NCBI GenBank assembly: GCA_965276785.1
Contig: OZ255629.1
Location: 3,286,001-3,350,000, forward strand
Direction: 5' to 3'
Source: LMUY01 sp965276785
GTDB taxonomy: Bacteria; Pseudomonadota; Alphaproteobacteria; Acetobacterales; Acetobacteraceae
Length of the DNA stretch: 64,000 nucleotides
Position numbers and translations under genes: made by a program. Below, piece after piece: positions 34,863 to 43,817 of the stretch. A model generated the notes under the pieces. The model was given only the letters and a program-made list of their open reading frames with translations, made no database searches and was not told the DNA's origin. The stretch's first letter is position 1. Every line of letters begins with the position of its first letter.

Positions 34863-35558
34863 ATGGGCCAAGCCAGCACTGCACCGCCGCGCCAAGGATC
34901 GTTCCGGCCTGCTTTAGCCGGAGTGCTCTACGCCGAGGATTTTGACGAAGCCGCAACGGCTGCCGAGCTTGCCGCCGAGCCGGCGCCGGAGCCGGAGCTG
35001 ATCGAGCCGACCTTTACCGCGGCCGAACTCGACGCGGCCCGCGCCGAGGGGCGGGCCAGCGGGCTTGGCGAGGCCGAACGCGGCATTGCGGCCTCCCGTG
35101 TCCAGGTATTGCGGCTCATTGCGGAGAGCATGAGCGAAGCGCGGGACGCCGCCCGCCGCACGGCCGAGCAAGCGGCCGAAGCCACCGCCCGCTGCATGCT
35201 GACCGCACTTGCCGCTTGCCTGCCTGCGCTTTGCGCAGCCCACGGCGCCGAGGAATTGCGGGCTCTGGTGCGCGCCGTCCTGCCGGCCCTCACCGATGAG
35301 CCGCGCATCACTGTGCGGGTGCACCCCCACATGGTCCCGATGCTCCAAGATGAGATCGCAGCCTTGGATTTCGAGATCGCAGAGCGGGTCGCGGTGCATC
35401 CGTCCGAGGCCGTGGCACCAGGTGATACGCGGGTGAACTGGTCGGAGGGATCGGCCGGCCGGCATGCTGCCCGCGCCCGCGCGGCGGTCGAGGAGGCACT
35501 CGCCATGCTTGGCTTATTCGAACCTCATTCAATTCAACCGGAGACGATGGATGCCTGA
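34863..35558 (+). CDS. fliH: Flagellar export apparatus protein FliH
   Basis: A 231-residue Ala/Glu-rich protein, the likely FliH that holds and inhibits the export ATPase FliI. A conserved hint is GVLYAEDFDEAATAAELAAE near the N-terminus, followed by a long helical stretch (ARAEGRASGLGEAERGIAAS) and a C-terminal domain with RITVRVHPHMVPMLQDEIA. The call relies on position between fliG and fliN, length and composition, because FliH is poorly conserved. It starts 1 nt after fliG ends and overlaps fliN by 8 nt. fliI itself is not in the window. Confidence 0.82.
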   Translation: MGQASTAPPRQGSFRPALAGVLYAEDFDEAATAAELAAEPAPEPELIEPTFTAAELDAARAEGRASGLGEAERGIAASRVQVLRLIAESMSEARDAARRTAEQAAEATARCMLTALAACLPALCAAHGAEELRALVRAVLPALTDEPRITVRVHPHMVPMLQDEIAALDFEIAERVAVHPSEAVAPGDTRVNWSEGSAGRHAARARAAVEEALAMLGLFEPHSIQPETMDA

Positions 35559-35865
35559 AAACATGGACTTGGTAGAGCTGCCCGACCTTGCCTCGAGCAG
35601 CGGCGGAGCGCGTGCCATCCGCGACCTTGAAGCGGTCTACGATATTCCGGTTACGGTGAGCGCCGTTCTGGGCAAGGCCACGATGCAGGTGAGCCAACTG
35701 CTCAAGCTCGGTCGCGGCGCCGTTGTCGAGTTGGACCGCAAACTTGGCGAAGCAATCGACATCTACGTCAACAACCGCCTGGTGGCACGTGGCGAAGTGG
35801 TGATGGTAGATGACAATCGCTTGGGCGTGACCATGACGGAAATCGTCAAGGCCGACCGCTCATGA
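35551..35865 (+). CDS. fliN: Flagellar motor switch protein FliN
   Basis: A 104-residue C-ring protein of the SpoA domain family. The signature is YDIPVTVSAVLGKATMQVSQ followed by LLKLGRGAVVELDRKLGEAI and VNNRLVARGEVVMVDDNRLG. ATG 35551 overlaps the fliH end by 8 nt; an internal ATG at 35566 is also possible. The stop overlaps the flbD start (ATGA). It works with FliG and FliM in switching rotation; fliM is not in the window. Confidence 0.95.
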   Translation: MPENMDLVELPDLASSSGGARAIRDLEAVYDIPVTVSAVLGKATMQVSQLLKLGRGAVVELDRKLGEAIDIYVNNRLVARGEVVMVDDNRLGVTMTEIVKADRS

Positions 35866-37199
35866 GCAATGCCGGCATGCGCGTGCTGCTGGTCGGGTCC
35901 TTGTCGGGCGAGTTGGGCAAGGCCGCTCGCATCGCCATCTCGCGCGGCGCCAAGCTTGACCAGGTGGACACGGTGGACGGCGCCATCGCCCGCTTGCGGC
36001 TCGACGCCCGGGTGGATCTTGTGCTTTGCGACATCTGCAACGACGTGGGCGCCCTGGTGAGAGGCCTAGCCGCTGAGCGGATGGCAGTATCGGTCGTGGC
36101 CTGCGGCACCAAAAACGACTCCGCCGCGGCAGTGCGCGCCATCCGCGATGGCGCACGTGAATTCCTGCCCTTGCCGCCGGATCCCGACCTGATCGCGGCC
36201 ATCTTAGAAGCGGCGAGCGGCGATAGCCATAACCTGATCGCACGCGACCCAGTGATGCTGGCGACGCTCAAGCGCGCCGAACAGGTCGCCGGGTCGGAGG
36301 CATCGGTGCTGATCACGGGGGAGAGCGGCACCGGCAAGGAGGTTTTGGCCCGGCACATCCATCGCAAGTCCCGCCGCGCTTCGGGTCCGTTCATTGCGCT
36401 CAACTGCGCCGCCATTCCAGAAAACCTGCTCGAGTCGGAGATGTTCGGCCACGAGAAGGGCGCGTTCAGCGGGGCGGCGGCGCGCCGGCTCGGCAAGTTC
36501 GAAGCGGCGGATGGCGGCACGTTGCTGCTGGACGAGATCAGTGAGATGGACGTTCGGCTGCAAGCCAAGCTGTTGCGCGCCATTCAGGAGCGGGAGATTG
36601 ATCGCCTCGGCGGTTCTGGCCCGGTGAAGGTCAACGTGCGTATCCTGGCCACCAGCAACCGCGATTTGCTGGCCGACTCCGCGGCCGGCCGTTTCCGCGA
36701 AGACCTGTATTTCCGGCTGAACGTGGTCAGCCTGCGCATCCCGGCCCTGCGCGAGCGGCCCGGCGACATTGCCGCTCTCGCCGAGCATTACGCCCGCCAC
36801 TATGCCGAGGTGAATGGGCTGCCAGCACGGCCGCTTTCCCCCCTGGCGCACGCCCGGCTGGCTCGGCACGGCTGGCGCGGCAACGTGCGCGAACTCGAGA
36901 ACACGATCCACCGCGCCGTACTGCTCTCGACCGGAGACGAGGTGGACGCGGTGGAGCTGCCCGAGACCGGAGCGCCGGCTGCCCCGGCCGCGGCGCCGGG
37001 AAGCCACGGCAATTTGGTCGGGCGCACGGTGGACGATGTCGAGAAAGACCTCATCCTGCAGACGCTCAGCCACACCTTGGGCAACCGTACCCACGCCGCT
37101 ACGATCCTCGGTATTTCCATTCGCGCGCTGCGCAACAAGCTGCGGGATTACGCCGCGGCCGGCATCCCCGTCACGCCGCCAGCGGGCATGGCGGCATGA
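35862..37199 (+). CDS. flbD: Sigma-54-dependent flagellar regulator FlbD
   Basis: A 445-residue NtrC-type activator. Residues 1-115 are a degenerate receiver (Asp in LVLCDICND, no usual Lys). The AAA+ domain has Walker A GESGTGKE (153-160), Walker B LLLDEI and the arginine-rich RFREDLYFRLNVV. A Fis-type HTH lies at the end (THAATILGISIRALRNKLRD). The sigma-54 contact loop reads GAFSGA (200-205) instead of the canonical GAFTGA. It probably activates the flgE promoter and others through the palindromes at 29947 and 32053-32113. It is translationally coupled to fliN. Confidence 0.93.
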   Translation: MSNAGMRVLLVGSLSGELGKAARIAISRGAKLDQVDTVDGAIARLRLDARVDLVLCDICNDVGALVRGLAAERMAVSVVACGTKNDSAAAVRAIRDGAREFLPLPPDPDLIAAILEAASGDSHNLIARDPVMLATLKRAEQVAGSEASVLITGESGTGKEVLARHIHRKSRRASGPFIALNCAAIPENLLESEMFGHEKGAFSGAAARRLGKFEAADGGTLLLDEISEMDVRLQAKLLRAIQEREIDRLGGSGPVKVNVRILATSNRDLLADSAAGRFREDLYFRLNVVSLRIPALRERPGDIAALAEHYARHYAEVNGLPARPLSPLAHARLARHGWRGNVRELENTIHRAVLLSTGDEVDAVELPETGAPAAPAAAPGSHGNLVGRTVDDVEKDLILQTLSHTLGNRTHAATILGISIRALRNKLRDYAAAGIPVTPPAGMAA

Positions 37200-37236
37200 C
37201 CCAGGTGCTGAGCCTGCTCCTGGAGCAAGCCTCCCC

Positions 37237-39303
37237 ATGCTAAACCAGGTCCAGTCCTTCGCCCGCAAATACAACCCGGGCACCGACGTAGGATTGGCCT
37301 TTGGCATGGTCCTGCTGCTGGCCGTGCTCGTCATTCCCTTGCCGACCATCCTGCTCGATATGGGGCTGGCGATCTCCATCACCGCCTCGGTGCTGGTGCT
37401 GATGGTGGCGATCTTTCTCAAGCGCCCGCTCGACTTCACCTCCTTCCCGACGCTGCTGTTGCTCACCACCCTGTTGCGGCTGTCGCTGAACGTGGCGACC
37501 ACGCGGCTCATCCTGAGCCATGGCAGCGAGGGCCCGCTTGCGGCTGGTCATGTCGTGGCAGCGTTCGGCGGCTTCTTGATGGGCGGGGACGTCGTGATCG
37601 GCGTGATCCTGTTCGCGATCCTGCTGGTGGTGAACTTCATGGTCATCACCAAAGGTTCCGGCCGCATTGCCGAGGTTGCAGCACGCTTCAGTTTGGACGC
37701 GATGCCCGGCAAGCAGATGGCGATCGATGCCGACCTGTCGTCCGGCCTGATTAACGAGGCCAAGGCCAAGCTCCGGCGCAAGGAACTCGAGCAGGAGAGC
37801 GGCTTCTATGGCGCCATGGACGGTGCGGCAAAGTTCGTCCGCGGCGACGCGATCGCCGGGCTGCTGATCACGTCGATCAACGTCTTTGGCGGCTTCGCCA
37901 TTGGGCTCATCCGTCACGGCATGCCGCTGGCCGATGCCGCGGCCACGTTCACCACCCTGTCGGTTGGCGACGGCCTGGTGTCGCAAATCCCGGCCCTGTT
38001 GGTGTCGACGGCCGCGGGCATCGTCGTCACCAAAGGGGGCATGGAGGGCGCCGCCGACACGGTGCTGATCCGTCAATTGGGCGGCAGCCCCAAGCCGCTG
38101 GCCATGGCGGCAGGCGCCGCCGGCGTGCTGGCGCTGATGCCGGGACTGCCGATGTTGCCGTTCCTGCTGCTGGCCGCTCTGGCGGGCGGCGGCGCCTGGC
38201 TGCGCTGGAAGCATCCGGCCGCCAACCCGGAGGACGAGCAGGCCGCCGCCGTTGCCCCGGCTTCCAGCGAACCGCCGATTGCCGATACGTTGCGGATCGA
38301 CGTGCTACGGCTGGAACTCGGCTACGGCCTGCTGGCGCTGGCGGGGGGCAACACGCCGCGCCTGACGGAGCAGATCAAGGGGTTGCGCCGATCGATCGCC
38401 GCCGAAATGGGCTTTGTGCTGCCGCCGGTGCGCATCCAGGACAACATGCAACTTGGCGCCGACACGTATTCCATCCGGGTGAAGGAGATCGAGGCCGGCC
38501 GGGGTGAGTTGCGCCCGTCCCAGGTGCTTGCCATGGATCCACAGGGCGGCATCCCGCCCTTCCCAGGCGAGCGGACCACCGAACCCACGTTCGGCCTGCC
38601 CGCCCTCTGGATCGATCCCGCCCGGCGCGACGAAGCGCTGGCCCGGGGCTGTACCGTGGTCGACCCGCCTTCGGTGCTGACCACGCATTTGACGGAGGTT
38701 GTTCGCGAAACGATGGCGGAGCTGTTGTCGTATTCCGAGACGCAGAAACTGCTGGACGAGTTGCCGCGGGACCAGCAGAAATTAGTGGCCGATCTCATCC
38801 CGTCGCAGATCAGCGTTGGCGGCACGCAGCGCGTGCTGCAAGCCTTGCTGGCGGAACGGGTCTCGATCCGCGATCTGTCCACCGTGCTTGAGGGGATCGC
38901 CGAGGCTTGCGGCGGCCAGCCGCGGCCGGTTGCCGCCATCGTCGCTCATGTGCGCGCCCGCCTAGCCCGGCAGATCAGTGACAGCCACACCGGGCCGAGC
39001 GGCTACATCCCGCTGATTGCCCTCTCCCCGGAGTGGGAAGCAGCGTTTGCCGAGAGCCTGGTCGGGCCGCCCGATGACCGGCAGCTTGCCATGGCTCCGT
39101 CCCGCTTGAGCGAGTTCGTCCACCGCCTGCGCCAGGCATTCGATACGGCACAGGCGACGGGGGAGATGCCGGTGCTGCTGTCGTCGGCCGGCATCCGGGC
39201 GCATTTGCGCGCCATTGTGGACCGAATTCGCCCGGCGACACCCGTCCTCGCCCAATCTGAAATCTTTCCCCGGGCCCGGATTCGCACGGTCGGCACGATC
39301 TGA
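37237..39303 (+). CDS. flhA: Flagellar export gate protein FlhA
   Basis: A 688-residue core component of the flagellar type III export gate. The N-terminal half is a multi-pass membrane domain (MVLLLAVLVIPLPTILLDMG, LLLLTTLLRLSLNVATTRLI). The conserved cytoplasmic FHIPEP-type loop is seen as FSLDAMPGKQMAIDADLSSG followed by LINEAKAKLRRKELEQESGF. The C-terminal cytoplasmic domain follows (YSETQKLLDELPRDQQKLVA). ATG 37237 has GGAG upstream. An in-frame reading to 36814 would overlap flbD and is rejected. Last gene of the plus-strand flagellar unit. Confidence 0.97.
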   Translation: MLNQVQSFARKYNPGTDVGLAFGMVLLLAVLVIPLPTILLDMGLAISITASVLVLMVAIFLKRPLDFTSFPTLLLLTTLLRLSLNVATTRLILSHGSEGPLAAGHVVAAFGGFLMGGDVVIGVILFAILLVVNFMVITKGSGRIAEVAARFSLDAMPGKQMAIDADLSSGLINEAKAKLRRKELEQESGFYGAMDGAAKFVRGDAIAGLLITSINVFGGFAIGLIRHGMPLADAAATFTTLSVGDGLVSQIPALLVSTAAGIVVTKGGMEGAADTVLIRQLGGSPKPLAMAAGAAGVLALMPGLPMLPFLLLAALAGGGAWLRWKHPAANPEDEQAAAVAPASSEPPIADTLRIDVLRLELGYGLLALAGGNTPRLTEQIKGLRRSIAAEMGFVLPPVRIQDNMQLGADTYSIRVKEIEAGRGELRPSQVLAMDPQGGIPPFPGERTTEPTFGLPALWIDPARRDEALARGCTVVDPPSVLTTHLTEVVRETMAELLSYSETQKLLDELPRDQQKLVADLIPSQISVGGTQRVLQALLAERVSIRDLSTVLEGIAEACGGQPRPVAAIVAHVRARLARQISDSHTGPSGYIPLIALSPEWEAAFAESLVGPPDDRQLAMAPSRLSEFVHRLRQAFDTAQATGEMPVLLSSAGIRAHLRAIVDRIRPATPVLAQSEIFPRARIRTVGTI

Positions 39304-39340
39304 CGTTTCGGCCACTGCTTGCGAGCGATTAGCTTGTCGG

Positions 39341-39356
39341 TTGGCATGGTTTTTGC
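39341..39356 (+). promoter_or_regulatory. Sigma-54 promoter of the amino-acid binding-protein gene
   Basis: TTGGCATG-GTTT-TTGC matches the -24/-12 consensus at all key positions (GG and GC with correct spacing; only the C of CACG is T). Transcription would begin near 39368, about 37 nt before the start codon at 39405. It suggests nitrogen (NtrC-type) or FlbD control. No enhancer site was identified. Confidence 0.75.
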
Positions 39357-39404
39357 CCTGATATGACGCGACAAACCAGTCGTGCGCGCGCTCGGGAGAT
39401 TGCG

Positions 39405-40187
39405 ATGAGGTCCAAGACGCTGTTGGCAGTCCTGTTGGGCTGTGCTGCCCTCGCCTCAAGCCTGCCGGCCGAGGCCAAGGATTGGAAGACCGTTCGCATC
39501 GGGATGGACGCCACCTATCCGCCGTTCGAGAGCGTCAATCCGCAAGGCCAGATCGTCGGGTTTGAAGTCGATTACGCCAAAGCGCTTTGCAGCAAGATGC
39601 AGCTTACTTGCACATTCCAGAACCAGGACTGGGACGGCATCATTCCTGCACTGCTCTCCGGCAAGTTCGACGTCATCATATCGTCCATGAACGAGACCGC
39701 GGCGCGCTCTAAGCTGGTCACATTTTCCGACGTCTATTATGCCACGCCGCCCGTCTGGGTTACCACGGCGAGCAACACGAGCAACGACGTGTCTCCGGCG
39801 GCGATGAAGGATAAAACGATCGGCACCCAGTCCTCGACGACGTTCGCGAACTATCTTGATAAAAACTATAAAGGCGCCGATGTAAAACTCTATCCCGGCG
39901 GAGATGAACCCTTTGCGGACCTGATCAGCGGACGGCTCGACTATGTCGTCGGAGACACGGTCGTGTCGCAAGGCTTTATCGACAAAAACCCTGGCTGCTG
40001 CCGCATCGTCGCCGAAATCCCGCGCACGACCGACATCTTCGGGCCAGGCGTCGGCGCCGCATTCCGCCCCGACGATAATGACCTTCGGGCGATGTTCAAC
40101 AAGGCTATCACGCAAGCCAATGCAGACGGCACCTTCAAGACGCTCGAAGCGTCCTACTTCAAGGTCGACATCAGCCCGAAACAATAG
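39405..40187 (+). CDS. Polar amino-acid ABC transporter substrate-binding protein
   Basis: A 260-residue family-3 periplasmic binding protein (lysine/arginine/ornithine/histidine type). A signal peptide (MRSKTLLAVLLGCAALASSL, cleavage near AEA-KDW) precedes the motif TVRIGMDATYPPFESVNPQG. Further family marks are GFEVDYAKALCSKMQLTCTF and WDGIIPALLSGKFDVIISSM. ATG 39405 has GGGAG upstream. No permease or ATPase follows, so it may serve a transporter encoded elsewhere. It is driven by a sigma-54 promoter. Confidence 0.93.
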   Translation: MRSKTLLAVLLGCAALASSLPAEAKDWKTVRIGMDATYPPFESVNPQGQIVGFEVDYAKALCSKMQLTCTFQNQDWDGIIPALLSGKFDVIISSMNETAARSKLVTFSDVYYATPPVWVTTASNTSNDVSPAAMKDKTIGTQSSTTFANYLDKNYKGADVKLYPGGDEPFADLISGRLDYVVGDTVVSQGFIDKNPGCCRIVAEIPRTTDIFGPGVGAAFRPDDNDLRAMFNKAITQANADGTFKTLEASYFKVDISPKQ

Positions 40188-40204
40188 CCTGGCGGAGCGC
40201 GAAG

Positions 40205-41239
40205 TCAGCCGAACATACGGGACACCAGATGCTCGCGTTGCAGCCTATGATACAGCAACCGGTCCGCCCGGTTGCGTTCGGCCACGGCCTGCCAATCCAC
40301 CCGGGCAAGCTCCTCATCGCCATAGCGGTTCTCGGGCGGCGTAACATTGTCGGCCGAGAGCGGCGCCACTGCCAGCCCGAGCGCGCGTTGCAGCGTTGCC
40401 GTATCCACCGCAGCTTGCGCTTGCAGCCCGACAAAATCGAAATGCTCGCGCACGTTGTGCACGGCAATCTCCACCTCGTCCGCTCCCATCCGCCCAAGCG
40501 GGATTTCGTGGGTGCCCAATCCGCTGAGCAAGCGCGTCATGAGGTTATCGAATTCATCGCTCAAGCCTTCGTTGAACATGGCCGAGGGCCGCACGCTCAC
40601 GCCCTGGACATCGAAGGGGGTGCCGGCGGCCGCATGATGATGGATGTTGGACCGCAGCCGCGCCATCGGCTCGCGGATGAACGTGATGTAACGGCAAGCG
40701 CGTGTGAGATAGCGGTGGAAGCCAAACCCGCAATGGCCAAAGACCCAGCTCAAATGGTCACGCTGGCACAGCGGGATTGTCAGCGCGCGCTGCAGCGATA
40801 GCCCTGGCATCCGCCCAGGATAGACCAGCAGATATTCGCCGGCTGGTACATTCCGCAGCAGGGTATTGCGCAAGCTGGTGCCCGCGGTTTTTGGAATATG
40901 AAGGAAAATCCGTGTGGGTGGGCGGTGTTTTTCGTCCGGTGTGGCGGGCGGCATGGCGAGAGCATCACCATGAGCCAGTACATTGCCGAACCGGTCCGAC
41001 AGGGTGACCTTCCGGCCGAGCGGCGCCAGCAGTCCTAATGGGATGGCGAAACCAAACACACCCTCCTTGCCCAGCGCCGCGACCACGTCTTCGCGAAAGG
41101 TAAATGGCATGAAGGCGAGTTGCCGGCCCCCTCCGCGGCAAATCACGGGCTCGATTCGGTCATCGTCGTCTTGGTTCGCCAGCCAGCCGCACACTTCCCC
41201 GCCAACAATGCCGTCAACGACTCCGACCGATCCAGACAC
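40205..41239 (-). CDS. Sulfotransferase-family protein
   Basis: A 344-residue protein. Residues from about 110 form a sulfotransferase-type domain with the 5'-phosphosulfate loop RIFLHIPKTAGTSLRNTLLR and the 3'-phosphate motif YITFIREPMARLRSN, as in PAPS-dependent enzymes that sulfate carbohydrates. The N-terminal 100 residues (GEVCGWLANQDDDDRIEPVI) form a small beta domain of unknown role. GTG 41239 follows a strong GGAGGAG site. Acceptor unknown. It may modify surface glycans; the two glycosyltransferase genes at the right end are too far for a firm link. Confidence 0.82.
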   Translation of the reverse strand: MSGSVGVVDGIVGGEVCGWLANQDDDDRIEPVICRGGGRQLAFMPFTFREDVVAALGKEGVFGFAIPLGLLAPLGRKVTLSDRFGNVLAHGDALAMPPATPDEKHRPPTRIFLHIPKTAGTSLRNTLLRNVPAGEYLLVYPGRMPGLSLQRALTIPLCQRDHLSWVFGHCGFGFHRYLTRACRYITFIREPMARLRSNIHHHAAAGTPFDVQGVSVRPSAMFNEGLSDEFDNLMTRLLSGLGTHEIPLGRMGADEVEIAVHNVREHFDFVGLQAQAAVDTATLQRALGLAVAPLSADNVTPPENRYGDEELARVDWQAVAERNRADRLLYHRLQREHLVSRMFG

Positions 41240-41351
41240 GAACTCTCCTCCGACGCACGGGCCGACCCGGCTCAGACTGGCACGTCCCCGCCTGCTCTAA
41301 GCGGCATTACCGAAGCTGGCACCTGGGATAAGGACATCTCCTCGGTTCGCC

Positions 41352-42326
41352 TCAAACTTTTGCAGAAGCGGTGTTTACCCAATCGGGAGGGGCAATCGCC
41401 CCGACTTGGTCAGTAATCCGCCGGTACGCTTCGGGCCGCCGGTGCTTATCGAACGCAAAGACTGTGGTGCGCCCCAATTCACAGTGGTCCAAGTCGCAGT
41501 CGGCGGTGATCAGCTCGTCGGCCCATGTCGTGGCTTCCGCCATGATCTCGCCCTGCGGGTTGACGATGATGGAGTTGCCGAACAGCTCGCATCCGTCCTC
41601 TATTCCTGCCTTGGCAGTCGCCACGGCGAAGGTCGCGTTCTGGTAGGCCCCCGCTTGGATGGAGAGGTGGCTGTGCAAGACGCGGAGGTGATGCGCCTCA
41701 AAGCCCCGAGCGTCTTGGTTAATTGATGGCGTGTTGTAGCCGAGCATGACCAATTCCACCGATTGCAGCCCCAGCACGCGCCACGCCTCGGGCCAGCGCC
41801 GGTCGTTGCAGATCAGCAATCCGGCATTCACCCGCTGCTGGCCGAGCGGGGCGCGGGTGACGGGAAAACCGAGGTCGCCTACCTCGAAATAGCGCTTTTC
41901 CAGGTGCTGAACTTTGCGCGCCGGGTCATGCTCGGCGTGGCCGGGCAGGTGAACCTTACGATATTTCAGCATCGTCTCGCCGGCGGGGTTCACCAGGATA
42001 GCGGTGTTGAAGTGGCGGCCCTCCGGCGTGAGTTCGGCGTAGCCTAAGTGGAAGCTGATGCCGTAGCGGCGCGCGGCGGCAAACAACGGCGCGGTCGCGT
42101 CCGACGGCATCGCGGTCTCGAACCACCGGTCCATCTCGCGGCGGTCCGCGTGGTAGTGGCGCGGGAAGAAGGTGGTGAGCGCCAGTTCGGGGAATACCAC
42201 CAGCTCCACGCCCCGCGCGCTCGCCCGCTCCATCAGCCGCACCATGCGCCCGACTGCCTCCGAACGGGGCTCCGCACGCTGGATCGGCCCGAGCTGGGCC
42301 GCGGCGACGGTGATGACGCGGCTCAT
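41352..42326 (-). CDS. N-carbamoyl-D-amino-acid hydrolase
   Basis: A 324-residue nitrilase-superfamily enzyme cutting N-carbamoyl-D-amino acids to the amino acid, CO2 and ammonia. The triad is E47 (VVFPELALTTFFP), K124 (KYRKVHLPGH) and C173 (LLICNDRRWPE). The blocks FQHLEKRYFEPGD-like QHLEKRYFEVGDLGFPV and QAGAYQNATFAV match D-carbamoylase. ATG 42326 has GAGGGG upstream. A long in-frame upstream extension is non-conserved. It is divergent from the nucleoside permease gene, fitting hydantoin or pyrimidine degradation. Confidence 0.9.
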   Translation of the reverse strand: MSRVITVAAAQLGPIQRAEPRSEAVGRMVRLMERASARGVELVVFPELALTTFFPRHYHADRREMDRWFETAMPSDATAPLFAAARRYGISFHLGYAELTPEGRHFNTAILVNPAGETMLKYRKVHLPGHAEHDPARKVQHLEKRYFEVGDLGFPVTRAPLGQQRVNAGLLICNDRRWPEAWRVLGLQSVELVMLGYNTPSINQDARGFEAHHLRVLHSHLSIQAGAYQNATFAVATAKAGIEDGCELFGNSIIVNPQGEIMAEATTWADELITADCDLDHCELGRTTVFAFDKHRRPEAYRRITDQVGAIAPPDWVNTASAKV

Positions 42327-42503
42327 CCGCGGCGCCCCTCCGATGTGCAAGATACTCCACAAGCGGCGTCTCGGCGCGGGTGGCTTGGCATGGCGGTCTC
42401 CGTCATGACGTGACGATACGGCCCAGCACGGCGGCAGGCAAACCGCATCGACGAGCCGGGCTGGCCGGGTTATGGCCGGAAGAGGCTTGGAGCGGGGTGA
42501 GGC

Positions 42504-43730
42504 GTGCGGGGATTGGTTGGCTGGGCGGCGCTGGTCGGGTTGGCTTGGCTGTTGAGCGAGGGCCGCCGGCGCATTCCCTGGCGCGTGGTGTTGGGCGGGC
42601 TGGTGCTGCAATGGCTGCTGGCGCTGCTGCTGATCGATTTCGGCCCGGCGCGCGGCGCGATCATGCTGCTGAACGGTGCCGCCAACAGCTTGCAGCGCGC
42701 CACCGATGACGGCACGGCGTTCCTGTTCGGCTATCTCGGCGGCGGTGCGCCCCCGTTCGCGGTCGCCCACCCCGAGGCCACCGTGGTGCTTGCCTTCAAA
42801 ATCCTGCCGCTGGTGCTGATCATCAGCGCCCTCGCGTCGTTGCTGTTCCACTGGGGCGTCATGCAGCGCGTCACCGCCCTGTTCGCCGCGGTGCTGCGCC
42901 GGGCGGTGGGCATCGACGGCCCGCTCGCGCTGGCAGCGGCGGTGCACATCTTCGTCGGCCATATCGAGGCGCCATTGCTGGTGCGCCCCTACCTGCAGGG
43001 AATGCAGCGCGGCGAGCTGTTCGCCATTATGAGCTGCGGCATGGCCGGCATCGCCGGCACGGTCATGGTCATTTACAGCACCATTTTGGGCCCGGTGATC
43101 CCCAACGCGCTCGGCACCATCCTGGTGGCCGCCGTGATCAGCACGCCGGCCGCTCTGGCGGTGGCCGCGATCATGGTGCCGTTCGCCGCCGCGACGCAGG
43201 CAGCGCCCGCAACACTCGTGCGCGACCGTGCAGCGGGGGCGCTGGACGCGCTGGTGCGCGGCACGGCCGACGGCGTGGCTCCGTTGGTGGGCATCACGAC
43301 CAGCTTGCTGGTCGCCGTGGCGCTGGTCGGCCTGTGCAACAGCCTGCTGGCTGCCATGCCTGGCGCGCCGACGCTGCAGGGCCTGGTCGCGCTGCCGTTC
43401 CGCCCATTGTTGTGGCTGATGGGCGTGCCGTGGGCGGAGACGGGCGCCGCCGGGCTGCTGATGGGTACCAAGACGGTGCTGAACGAGTTCGTCGCGTATC
43501 TGGGTCTCGCCGGCTTGCCGCCCAGAGCGCTGTCGCCGCGGTCGCGGATTATCCTAACCTACGCGATGTGCGGGTTCGCGAACTTTGGCAGCCTCGGTAT
43601 CCTGGTCGGCGGCATGGGCGCGATGGTGCCGGAGCGCCGGGCAGAGATCACTGTGCTCGGCCTGCGGTCGGTGGTCTCGGGCACGATCGGCACCTGCATG
43701 AGCGGGGCGCTTGCCGGGGTGCTGTCCTGA
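42504..43730 (+). CDS. NupC-type concentrative nucleoside transporter
   Basis: A 408-residue inner-membrane protein of the CNT family, symporting nucleosides with H+ or Na+. It is strongly hydrophobic, with about ten segments. Conserved motifs are AAAVHIFVGHIEAPLLVRPY, MSCGMAGIAGTVMVIY, LLMGTKTVLNEFVAYLGLAG and MCGFANFGSLGILVGGMGAM. GTG 42504 has GGTGAGG upstream. It adds a second nucleoside uptake route to the BMP-type importer. Confidence 0.92.
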   Translation: MRGLVGWAALVGLAWLLSEGRRRIPWRVVLGGLVLQWLLALLLIDFGPARGAIMLLNGAANSLQRATDDGTAFLFGYLGGGAPPFAVAHPEATVVLAFKILPLVLIISALASLLFHWGVMQRVTALFAAVLRRAVGIDGPLALAAAVHIFVGHIEAPLLVRPYLQGMQRGELFAIMSCGMAGIAGTVMVIYSTILGPVIPNALGTILVAAVISTPAALAVAAIMVPFAAATQAAPATLVRDRAAGALDALVRGTADGVAPLVGITTSLLVAVALVGLCNSLLAAMPGAPTLQGLVALPFRPLLWLMGVPWAETGAAGLLMGTKTVLNEFVAYLGLAGLPPRALSPRSRIILTYAMCGFANFGSLGILVGGMGAMVPERRAEITVLGLRSVVSGTIGTCMSGALAGVLS

Positions 43731-43817
43731 GCTTTGACTGCACGCTGGCCCCCCACGAGTCCGAGCGCCTGAACCCCTCGGCCCAGCCCCCAACCCTGAA
43801 GGACCACGGCGAACCCA

